This document shows positions 1 to 6,037 of a DNA stretch of 8,171 nt, piece after piece. Location of the stretch: the NCBI GenBank assembly GCA_003554345.1, contig PWGE01000401.1:1-8171 (forward strand), given 5' to 3'. Source of the stretch: T1SED10-198M sp003554345 [NCBI: Candidatus Sumerlaeota bacterium] (GTDB lineage: Bacteria; Sumerlaeota; T1SED10-198M). The translations under genes were made by a program, and so were the position numbers. The notes beneath the pieces were generated by a model. It did no database searches and was not told the origin of the DNA. It saw only the letters and a list, made by a program, of their open reading frames with translations. Positions within the stretch are counted from its first letter, which is position 1. Every line of letters begins with the position of its first letter.

Positions 1-700
1 AAAAAGTATATGCCATTCCACCTCCGATGATCAGTTTATCAACCAGTTTGCCCAGGTTTTGAATGACATCAATTTTTCCTGAAATTTTTGCTCCCCCCAG
101 GATGGCAACATACGGATGTTCAGGACTGGAAATTGCTTTGCCAAGATACTCTACCTCTTTATCCATCAGCAAACCAACGGCACGTGCGTTTTCAGGGAAG
201 TGTGTGGCCAGCCCGTAAGTGGAAGCATGAGCTCTGTGAGAGGTGCCAAATGCATCGTTGACATACAGGTCTGCTCCGTTTTCAGCCAGGGCTTTTGCAA
301 AATCCTTATGATTCTTTGTTTCTTCCTTATAATGAAAACGAATATTTTCCAGGAGTAAAATGTCATTTTTCTGGAGCGAAGAGACCTTTTCCTGGCCCTC
401 TGAGCCGATGCAGTCGGAAACAAACTTTACACTGGCATCAGGTAAAAGTTCCTGCAAGCGTTCTGCAGCCGGTTTTAAAGACAGTTTGGGGTCGGGTCCT
501 TCCTTGGGTCTTCCCAGATGAGAGCCCAGAATGGGAATACCGCCCTGTTCTACCACATACTTGATGGTGGGTAAAGCAGCACGAATCCTGGCATCATCAG
601 TGATATTCTGGTTCTCATCAAGAGGGACGTTAAAATCGACCCGAATGAAAACTTTCTTAACTGACAGTGCCAGGTCTTTTACAGTTTTCTTTTTTTTCAT
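1..700 (-). CDS. pgk: Phosphoglycerate kinase, N-terminal part (cut by window edge)
   Basis: Encodes the first 233 residues of phosphoglycerate kinase, the cytoplasmic glycolytic enzyme that transfers phosphate between 1,3-bisphosphoglycerate and ADP. Family length is about 390-415 residues, so the nucleotide-binding C-terminal domain lies outside the window. Seen in the translation: [11 protein letters not shown] (18-28), the substrate-binding SHLGRP (60-65), LLLENIRFH (115-123), [14 protein letters not shown] (148-161), GGAKISGKI (202-210) and the inter-domain [10 protein letters not shown] at the cut. Basic substrate residues R40, R121 and R157 are present. The start is ATG at 700-698; a strong AAGGAG Shine-Dalgarno lies at 708-713 with 7-nt spacing, and the lysine run MKKKK follows. 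No gapA-like gene precedes it on the minus strand, so it probably begins its own transcript. The frame is intact to the edge. Confidence 0.97.
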   Translation of the reverse strand, partial: MKKKKTVKDLALSVKKVFIRVDFNVPLDENQNITDDARIRAALPTIKYVVEQGGIPILGSHLGRPKEGPDPKLSLKPAAERLQELLPDASVKFVSDCIGSEGQEKVSSLQKNDILLLENIRFHYKEETKNHKDFAKALAENGADLYVNDAFGTSHRAHASTYGLATHFPENARAVGLLMDKEVEYLGKAISSPEHPYVAILGGAKISGKIDVIQNLGKLVDKLIIGGGMAYTF

Positions 701-707
701 AATCCTA

Positions 708-713
708 CTCCTT
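708..713 (-). promoter_or_regulatory. Ribosome binding site of pgk
   Basis: The minus strand reads AAGGAG here, 7 nt before the ATG at 700. It is the strongest Shine-Dalgarno match I see in the window and fixes the pgk start. Confidence 0.85.
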
Positions 714-1158
714 TTTCGTTTTTATTGTTGTAACTACTCGAAATTATTTCTGGCAGTTATATTGAGCGGTTTCTTGTGTGGCTGGATTGCCTTCTTTGTT
801 CTGAATGTCCTCTCATAGAGATTCTCAAACTTATTGATACACCTTATTTACGCAACTTCCTTTCTTTACCACTATAATTTCAACATATACAACAGGACAA
901 TGATTAGTTATATTCTATCATTCTATTGTATTAACTCAAAAGATGAGGAAGTGAATGTAGGGGATAATGATGGCGTGATATTTTTTTGCCATTATAAAGG
1001 GTTGAAGATCGTGAAAGAGTGGTTTGGGGGTTTGAAGACTTTTGTTTCTTTTATATACCAGGAAAAATAACCATCAACTAAAAATATTTTACTGGTTTTG
1101 TATATTGATAATATACCGGGCAATTGTATCATGTTAAAATATTTACAACGCTGGACAT
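714..1158. other. AT-rich divergent intergenic region
   Basis: This stretch of about 445 bases separates pgk (minus) from the adenylate-forming enzyme (plus) and must carry both promoters. I see no convincing gene, tRNA, hairpin terminator or repeat. A frame opening at TTG 834 and closing at 1070 has no ribosome site and no recognisable family. For pgk, a TATAAC-like -10 is visible on the minus strand about 60 nt before the start, but no good -35 accompanies it. For the rightward gene, only weak AT-rich hexamers occur around 1088-1114. Promoter positions therefore stay unassigned. Confidence 0.5.
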
Positions 1159-2451
1159 ATGATGAATTTTGGTAAAACTTTTATTTATCCTAATGCTTTG
1201 ATAACTGCCCATAATCTGGCAAAAAATTTTCCTTATCCCAGGGATTCTATAGAGTCAATCCAGTTCAAAAAACTGAAAAGACTGCTCTGTTATGCTTACC
1301 GGAATATTCGTTTTTACCGTAATAGAATGAATGATGCAGGGTTTTCTCCTTTTGAGTTTAATGATATGGAGGAATTTCAAAAGTTACCGGTACTTACTAA
1401 AGAGGAATATAAATCCTACGTCGAAAAAGAAGTCTCTGTGAATCCAGAAAAATATGATGGGTGGTATAAAGAGAGTACCAGCGGTTCAACCGGCACGCCC
1501 ATGCAGGTATACAGAACATGGCGGGAAAGATCCTATTCCATAGCCAAATGGATTAGAGCCATACAGCTTAATGGTTATTCTTTTACATTTAAAACCTGTT
1601 ATGGAGGGTATCTCAGGAAGAATAACCCGGATTCGTGGATACAAGCTTTGGGTATTGGCAGGAGAAAATCAATAAGCTTTATGGGTCCTCTCGATGTAAT
1701 GATTGAGGAATATAAAGAGGCTGAACCAGATTTCTTTTATGCAAATAAAACTCATATATTTTTAATGGCCAGGGAGATTATGAGACAGAATATCCAGATA
1801 AAACAACCTTCTTTGTATGCTGTTGCTTCTGAAACACTTGATGAAAATTCCAGGGCAGTAATTCAAAGAGTCTTCGGCACTTCTAACATGTTTGAAGTTT
1901 ATGGAGCTATAGAACTGGGGGGCAACCTGGCATTTCAGATGAAAGGAAGAGATGGATTATATTTCAGTCATGATACTGATATTCTTGAACTTGATAACAA
2001 CGGAACAATGAATAACAGAGAAGGCTTCAGTATCGTTACTGATCTGCATATATGGTCTTTTCCCCTTATAAGGTATCGGTTAGGCGACTGGCTCGAAATG
2101 GAAAAAGAGAACGACGATTTTTTTTCCATCATAAAAAGGATCCGGGGACGGGAAGAAGATCTGATATATTTGCCCAACGGCAAAAAATTACCCTATCTTC
2201 ATTTTTCAGTGATTATGCGCGACTATCCGCATGTTCAACAGTTCAGAATAATTCAGGAGGATATCAAGAGTATAAAAATACAACTTGTATTGCAAGACAG
2301 GCGGGAAATAACAGATATTCAAAAAACTCTTACAAAAAAACTCTCGTCTTTATTAGAATGTGATATGTATTGCCATTTTGAATTTCCGGAACAGTTATTA
2401 CCGGATCCCAATGGCAAACTGAGGATGGTCATCAATAAACTTGACAGGTAA
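1159..2451 (+). CDS. PaaK/CapK-like adenylate-forming enzyme
   Basis: Member of the ANL adenylate-forming superfamily, closest in layout to phenylacetate-CoA ligase (PaaK) and the CapK/coenzyme F390 synthetase-like proteins often found in polysaccharide clusters. Seen in the 430-residue product: the ATP P-loop STSGSTGTP (106-114), the YGAIELGG adenine/acyl motif (248-255), TDLHIWSFPLIRYRLGD (294-310) with the ribose-binding Asp, RIRGREED (327-334) at the domain hinge, and a C-terminal subdomain ending PNGKLRMV (417-424) with a candidate catalytic Lys420. Length matches the family (about 430-450). The start gives tandem Met at 1159 and 1162 with no clear Shine-Dalgarno, so translation may be weak or begin at either ATG. 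It presumably activates a carboxylic acid as acyl-AMP; substrate and final acceptor (CoA, amine or sugar) cannot be read from the sequence. No signal peptide or membrane segment. The nearest polysaccharide-type neighbour, wecE, is about 1.9 kb downstream. Confidence 0.85.
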   Translation: MMNFGKTFIYPNALITAHNLAKNFPYPRDSIESIQFKKLKRLLCYAYRNIRFYRNRMNDAGFSPFEFNDMEEFQKLPVLTKEEYKSYVEKEVSVNPEKYDGWYKESTSGSTGTPMQVYRTWRERSYSIAKWIRAIQLNGYSFTFKTCYGGYLRKNNPDSWIQALGIGRRKSISFMGPLDVMIEEYKEAEPDFFYANKTHIFLMAREIMRQNIQIKQPSLYAVASETLDENSRAVIQRVFGTSNMFEVYGAIELGGNLAFQMKGRDGLYFSHDTDILELDNNGTMNNREGFSIVTDLHIWSFPLIRYRLGDWLEMEKENDDFFSIIKRIRGREEDLIYLPNGKKLPYLHFSVIMRDYPHVQQFRIIQEDIKSIKIQLVLQDRREITDIQKTLTKKLSSLLECDMYCHFEFPEQLLPDPNGKLRMVINKLDR

Positions 2452-2478
2452 ATAGGTTTTTGTAAATGTTAACTATAC

Positions 2479-2877
2479 ATGAAAATTAATACTGCATAAA
2501 GACATTCCCAGGTTGGTGATGGGCTGTGCTATTGTAGAAATAATAACCTGGGACCGGGTTTTTTAGAATCGGTGTATGAAAAAACGATGATAATTGCCTT
2601 ATAACAGGCTGGACTGCAGGTTGAAAAGCAGTATCCTGTTAAAGTGTTTTTCAGGGAAACCAGTGTAGGAGACTTTTATACGGACCTGCTTGTTGAAGAA
2701 AAAGTGACTGTTGAATTAAAAGTTGTAAAATCTCTTATGCCTGAACACAGGGCTCAGGTTATCAGTTATTTAAAAGCTATAGAAAAAGAAGTTGGACTAT
2801 TGATACATGCTAGTAATTGACCATTGGAATACAATATATTGAACCGAAATAAAGAAAACCATCTAAAAAATCAATAA
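2479..2877 (+). pseudogene. Decayed GxxExxY (PDDEXK_3-like) protein gene
   Basis: Translating across lesions gives a recognisable GxxExxY-family protein (PF13366-type, PDDEXK nuclease fold, role not established). ATG 2479 reads MKINT, then an extra base near 2494 shifts frame; HKDIPRLVMGCAIVE continues in the shifted frame. A one-base loss near 2539 restores frame for NNLGPGFLESVYE, which holds the family GxxExxY signature. A TAA at 2602-2604 interrupts the next helix. The conserved middle follows (QVEKQYPVKVFFRE, DFYTDLLVEEKVTVELK, EHRAQVISYLKA), then a TGA at 2818-2820 splits the end, after which PLEYNILNRN continues to TAA 2875-2877. The nuclease-fold acidic and Lys residues (TDLLVE, VELK) survive, which suggests fairly recent decay. 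The remnant begins 27 bases after the preceding gene and borders a large repeat field. Sequencing error could explain one lesion but hardly four. Confidence 0.88.
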
Positions 2878-3380
2878 ATTATATTTATGATAAGCAATTC
2901 GGTATCTACTCAAGAGGAAAAAGCATTTTATGTTAGAAACCTGAGTCTTATTTCGTTTGATAAGATTCACCTGTTTCAAAATATAAAATGTCCGTTCTTT
3001 TTTCTTTTTCCGGGCAATTCTTATTCTGTCTCTCTCAACAATATAGGTTCGAAGATCGGTTCTTATCAATTTTATTTGTCATCGATATCTGGTGGTCTTA
3101 TCCTGTCTATTCTTCCCATCGATGTTGAAAATCCGGCTTCTTATCTGTCTTCAGATATTTCTTATCTAGCATACCCTGTACATCAATTTTCAAACCTCAG
3201 TTCTTTGACTTATTCTTTCTTTTTCAGCAATTTCATCCTGTCTATCCTGCAAATCGAGGCTCTATCAGAAGTCAGAATACAGAATTCAGTATTCAGTAGT
3301 AAGAACAGGCAAAGAAATATTGGGTTTAATGGTTATTAGACAAAATAAAATATGTGGACTCTTTTTTCTGTCTTCCTGCA
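2878..3380. repeat. Pyrimidine-rich non-coding tract with degenerate short repeats
   Basis: No credible gene. The plus strand is pyrimidine-rich and carries degenerate copies of a TATCCTGTNN-like unit (around 3099-3110 and 3233-3250). At 3266-3299 is a separate CAGAATTCAGTATTCAG-type array of 7-9 nt steps. Frames that stay open here translate to low-complexity Ser/Leu/Ile strings, for example LILSIL and FILSIL, which merely mirror the repeats. Confidence 0.6.
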
Positions 3381-3382
3381 AG

Positions 3383-3397
3383 TCCGCCTCTGGCGGA
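3383..3397. repeat. TCCGCC-TCT-GGCGGA hairpin, copy 1
   Basis: Perfect 6-bp stem with a 3-nt loop, followed by TTGGCGTCTTTGCG. First of four copies. The surrounding bases match the core of the elements at 5.9 and 7.95 kb. Confidence 0.85.
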
Positions 3398-3422
3398 TTG
3401 GCGTCTTTGCGAGCTCCTACCC

Positions 3423-3716
3423 TGCGTGAGACAATCTTATTTCTGAGGTTTGCTACTCTTCCTCTGCTTCTCTTTTCCAAAAGCTTATTATTTTCTCCGC
3501 GATCTTGCAGGTATCTGTCTGTATTTAAATTCCGTTATGTCTTCTTTGCGACTTTGCGAACTTTGCGTGAGACAATCTTACTCTGGTATTCTTCTCTCTT
3601 TCCCAAAAGCTTATTATCTTCTTGGCGATCTTGTAAGTATTTACCGGGATTAAATGAGACTGTTCTGCATCCATTTTATTTGGATCTTCCTGAAAGTCCG
3701 CCTCTGGCGGATTTGC
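3423..3716. repeat. 294-bp direct repeat, copy 1
   Basis: Matches 4026-4319 at a constant offset of 603 bases with no indels I could find. Divergence is concentrated around 3486-3515. It contains CCAAAAGCTT boxes, a TTTGCG array (3545-3568), TTACCGGGATTAAATGAGAC and a TCCGCC/GGCGGA hairpin at its right end. It is internally repetitive, with two related half-units each starting near CCAAAAGCTT. Confidence 0.9.
3697..3711. repeat. TCCGCC-TCT-GGCGGA hairpin, copy 2
   Basis: Identical 15-base palindrome preceded by TCCTGAAAG and followed by TTTGCGCCTTTGCG. It lies at the right end of direct repeat copy 1. Confidence 0.85.
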
Positions 3717-4025
3717 GCCTTTGCGTGATGTTTTCTTATTTCTGTGGCTTGTTTTTCTTTATCCCTATCCTGTATATCCTGTTCATCCTGTTAAATTTTA
3801 TCTTTTCTTTAATTTTTCTCTCTTATCTCTCTTTTCCAAAAGATATTTATCTTCCTGAAAGTCCGCCTCTGGCGGATTTGCATCTCCTTTGCGTAACTTT
3901 GCGTGAGAAATTCTTATTCTGGTCTTCTTATCTGCCCCCCGAAATTTTTATCTCTTCTCCGAGTTCTTGGTGGTATTTGCCTGTATTTAAATTCCGTTCT
4001 GTTTTCTTTGCGACTTTGCGAGCTT
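3717..4025. repeat. Spacer between the direct repeats, itself repeat-derived
   Basis: Contains a three-step ATCCTGT array (TATCCTGTATATCCTGTTC, 3767-3785, then CATCCTGTTA), a CCAAAAGATA box at 3836, hairpin copy 3, a TTTGCG pair (3889-3906) and a partial third copy of the CTGTATTTAAATTCCGTT module beginning at 3981. The bases from 3851 to about 3907 match 4289 to 4345 at an offset of 438. No gene is credible here. Confidence 0.75.
3862..3876. repeat. TCCGCC-TCT-GGCGGA hairpin, copy 3
   Basis: Identical palindrome in the context CTTCCTGAAAG / TTTGCATCTCC, matching copy 4 on both sides. Confidence 0.85.
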
Positions 4026-4319
4026 TGCGTGAGGCAATCTTATTCCTGAGGTTTGCTACTCTTCCTCTGCTTCTCTTTTCCAAAAGCTTTTTGTCTTATT
4101 TGCGGTCTTGGAGGTATCTGTCTGTATTTATATTCCGTTCTGTCTTCTTTGCGACTTTGCGAGCTTTGCGTGAGACAATCTTACTCTGGTATTCTTCTCT
4201 CTTTTCCAAAAGCTTATTATCTTCTTGGCGATCTTGTAAGTATTTACCGGGATTAAATGAGACTGTTCTGCATCCATTTTATTTGGATCTTCCTGAAAGT
4301 CCGCCTCTGGCGGATTTGC
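4026..4319. repeat. 294-bp direct repeat, copy 2
   Basis: Second copy of 3423-3716 at offset 603. It carries the same order of CCAAAAGCTT boxes, TTTGCG array (4148-4171), TTACCGGGATTAAATGAGAC and terminal hairpin. Its right end stops about 70 bases before the wecE start, so the wecE promoter and leader must lie in or just beyond repeat DNA. Confidence 0.9.
4300..4314. repeat. TCCGCC-TCT-GGCGGA hairpin, copy 4
   Basis: Fourth identical palindrome, 75 bases before the wecE start codon, at the right end of direct repeat copy 2. Confidence 0.85.
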
Positions 4320-4324
4320 ATCTC

Positions 4325-4348
4325 CTTTGCGTAACTTTGCGTGAGACA
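4325..4348. repeat. TTTGCG short-period array (example nearest wecE)
   Basis: CTTTGCGTAACTTTGCGTGAG is the last of a family of degenerate arrays with a 9-nt step (consensus CTTTGCGNN). Others lie near 3405, 3545-3568, 3719, 3889-3906, 4008-4031 and 4148-4171. Most end in GCGTGAGACAATCTT. Confidence 0.8.
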
Positions 4349-4378
4349 ATCTTTTCCCGGTCTTTTCCTGACTCCTTG

Positions 4379-4383
4379 AAGGA
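4379..4383 (+). promoter_or_regulatory. Ribosome binding site of wecE
   Basis: AAGGA, 5 nt before ATG 4389. It supports this start over upstream in-frame codons in the repeat tract. Confidence 0.7.
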
Positions 4384-4388
4384 TATTT

Positions 4389-5528
4389 ATGCGTATACCA
4401 TTTAACAAACCCTATTTTACCGGCAAAGAGACCCAATATATTGAAGATGCCGTTCAATCCGGCAAGATATCCGGTGATGGTAAGTATACCATGAAGTGTC
4501 ACCGGTTTTTCGAAGATCGTTATGGTTTTCATAAGGTGCTTTTAACCACCTCCTGTACAGATGCCCTTGAAATGGCGGCTATACTCATTGATATACAACC
4601 CGGCGACGAAGTGATCGTGCCTTCTTATACCTTTGTTTCCACTGCCAATGCCTTTGTATTGCGTGGTGCGAAGATTGTCTTTGCAGACAGCCACCCGGAT
4701 CATCCTGGCATAAATGAAGAGGAGATTGAAAAATGTATTACTCCACGCACTCGTGCTGTCGTGGCGATGCATTATGCCGGTAGAGCCTGTAATATGGATA
4801 AGATTAATTCCCTTGCTGAAAAATACGGGCTCTATGTTATTGAAGACGCTGCGCAGGCGATAGACAGTTATTATAATGGGAAGCCCCTGGGTTCTTTCGG
4901 TCACCTTGCTGCATTTTCTTTTCATGAAACAAAGAATATCATTTCAGGTGAAGGAGGCATGCTTGTTATTAATGACGAACGTCTCGTGGAGCGCGCTGAA
5001 ATAATAAGGGAAAAAGGAACTAACCGTTCTGCCTTTTTTAGAGGCGAGGTGGATAAATATGGATGGGTGGATATCGGCTCTTCTTTTTTACCATCCGATA
5101 TCATAGCCGCAGTACTCTATGCCCAGCTGCAAAATATTGACCTTATCCAGTCAAGGCGCCGAGAAATATGGAATGATTACGATAAACTCCTTAATCCACT
5201 GGCTCAACAGGGATTCATAACAACTCCTTATTATCCCCCCGGTACTACCAACAATGGGCATATATATTATCTGGTCTGTCGTTCAGGAAAAGAACGAGAT
5301 GAACTCATGACCCACCTCAAAGAACAGGGTATATTAGCCGTATTTCATTACCTTTCTCTTCATCGATCACTGTATTACCGGGATAAACATGATGGACGAA
5401 CATTACCCAATGCCGATAGATTTTCAGACTGCTTACTACGCCTTCCCTTTTATTTCCAATTAAAAGAAAAGGAAATACAGTATATTTCAAGACAGATTAA
5501 TGAATTTTATAAAAGAAGACTCCTCTGA
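4389..5528 (+). CDS. wecE: dTDP-4-oxo-6-deoxy-glucose aminotransferase (WecE/RffA type)
   Basis: A 379-residue DegT/DnrJ/EryC1/StrS-family PLP aminotransferase that resembles enterobacterial WecE (376 residues) along its whole length. WecE transaminates dTDP-4-oxo-6-deoxy-D-glucose with glutamate to give dTDP-4-amino-4,6-dideoxy-D-galactose for surface glycans; it is cytoplasmic. Seen: IPFNKP at the N-terminus (3-8), LTTSCTDALEMAA (52-64), PGDEVIVPSYTFVSTANAF (71-89), the VIEDAAQ Asp that contacts the PLP ring nitrogen (150-156), FSFHETKN with Schiff-base Lys182, EIIREKGTNRS (204-214), VDKYGWVDIGSS (221-232), ILAVFHYLSLH (315-325) and LLRLPFYF (349-356). ATG 4389 has a good ribosome site, and starting here gives the family N-terminus exactly. 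No partner sugar genes (rmlA/rmlB, wecD) are in the window. The TGA stop lies in a 15-base match to the element at 5800-5814. The exact sugar substrate is inferred from similarity. Confidence 0.94.
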   Translation: MRIPFNKPYFTGKETQYIEDAVQSGKISGDGKYTMKCHRFFEDRYGFHKVLLTTSCTDALEMAAILIDIQPGDEVIVPSYTFVSTANAFVLRGAKIVFADSHPDHPGINEEEIEKCITPRTRAVVAMHYAGRACNMDKINSLAEKYGLYVIEDAAQAIDSYYNGKPLGSFGHLAAFSFHETKNIISGEGGMLVINDERLVERAEIIREKGTNRSAFFRGEVDKYGWVDIGSSFLPSDIIAAVLYAQLQNIDLIQSRRREIWNDYDKLLNPLAQQGFITTPYYPPGTTNNGHIYYLVCRSGKERDELMTHLKEQGILAVFHYLSLHRSLYYRDKHDGRTLPNADRFSDCLLRLPFYFQLKEKEIQYISRQINEFYKRRLL

Positions 5529-5533
5529 AAATA
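5519..5533. repeat. Fragment of the modular element overlapping the wecE stop
   Basis: ACTCCTCTGAAAATA is identical to 5800-5814, and a further CCCT follows in both places. The wecE stop codon TGA (5526-5528) lies inside it. Confidence 0.6.
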
Positions 5534-5765
5534 ATACCCTGGAAAAGAGGTTTTACATCGATGATACGGGGATGAAGTCGAGATAAGTCCAGAAAAAAGA
5601 AAAAACCAGAAAAATTTGCATCGATTAACAGGATGAAGAGGATAAGGACCTCAGAAAAATCTGCAAGAATCAGATTTTAAAGAAAAACAATGTGAAAAAT
5701 AAAGAAAACCAGGAAAAAAATTCACTCTTCCCGGTATCTTCTTCAGTAACACATAAATTTTCATG
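5534..5765. other. Purine-rich non-coding tract downstream of wecE
   Basis: No gene is visible. The plus strand is purine-rich, the mirror of the tract at 2.9-4.3 kb. It includes TTAACAGGATGAAGAGGATA (5625-5644), a reverse-orientation relative of the ATCCTGT repeats. I see no clear Rho-independent terminator for wecE. Confidence 0.5.
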
Positions 5766-5773
5766 ATTGGTGG

Positions 5774-5793
5774 CGCTGATGTCCGCATCAGCG
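5774..5793. repeat. Module A hairpin, stem CGCTGATG/CATCAGCG
   Basis: Perfect 8-bp stem with a TCCG loop, flanked by GGTGG and TGAGGAACT, the conserved module A borders. Confidence 0.85.
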
Positions 5794-5887
5794 TGAGGAA
5801 CTCCTCTGAAAATAGACCCTACAAAATATAGTATACGTCGCTATAAAAACTTTCACTTCATGAGTGTATTTCTGCTTTCCCGGGAGC

Positions 5888-5926
5888 GCCGATCCCCGAC
5901 TTACAGTTCACTCTGGCGGAATCGGC
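5888..5926. repeat. B-core hairpin, copy 1
   Basis: A 39-base palindromic unit with an outer GCCGAT/ATCGGC stem and an inner TCCG/CGGG stem (minus-strand sense) separated by one bulged base. It pairs through a U-G in the minus-strand RNA. Same length and position as 7946-7984. Confidence 0.75.
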
Positions 5927-5999
5927 ATCTTATTCTTATTCTGAAAGTTCACTATGGCGGTATCGGCATCTTATTCTGAAAATTCACTCCGGCAAATTC
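5907..5999. repeat. Tandem TTCACT-GGCGG-ATCGGCATC units
   Basis: Three head-to-tail units: 5907-5947 (41 bases), 5948-5982 (35 bases; lacks one TTATTC step) and a degraded third from 5983. Each opens TTCACTNNGGC; the first two continue GGCGGNATCGGCATCTTATT. Confidence 0.85.
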
Positions 6000-6010
6000 A
6001 TCACAGGTGG

Positions 6011-6030
6011 TGCCAGTCCTGGCGCTGGCG
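6011..6030. repeat. Module A hairpin, stem TGCCAG/CTGGCG
   Basis: Six-pair stem with one T-G pair, between GGTGG and TGAGGAACT. It lies just past the stop codon of the phosphodiesterase on its sense strand and could mark the 3' end of that transcript, but no T-run follows. Confidence 0.65.
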
Positions 6031-6037
6031 TGAGGAA

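Noticed and set aside
834-1070. A 78-codon frame with a TTG start in the intergenic region
   Set aside because: No ribosome site and no family resemblance; the composition follows the AT-rich background.
3045-3062. GGTTCGAAGATCGGTTC, resembling a tRNA T-arm
   Set aside because: No matching acceptor stem, D-arm or anticodon arm in the correct positions upstream.
2887-3339. A 150-codon plus-strand open frame
   Set aside because: The product is Ser/Leu/Ile-rich, mirrors the ATCCTGT repeats, overlaps no known family and lacks a ribosome site.
3383-4314. Four identical palindromes as a possible CRISPR array
   Set aside because: Spacing is irregular (314, 165 and 438 bases), the flanks are repeated as well, and no cas gene is present.
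3320-4405. A 361-codon plus-strand open frame
   Set aside because: It runs through duplicated hairpins and TTTGCG arrays, its product is low-complexity repeats (ESPPLADL, FATLRALRE), it has no ribosome site, and it overlaps the start of wecE.
4128-4532. A 134-codon minus-strand frame (SHAKLAKSQRRQ, DANPPEADFQED)
   Set aside because: This is the reverse reading of the repeat tract joined to antisense wecE.
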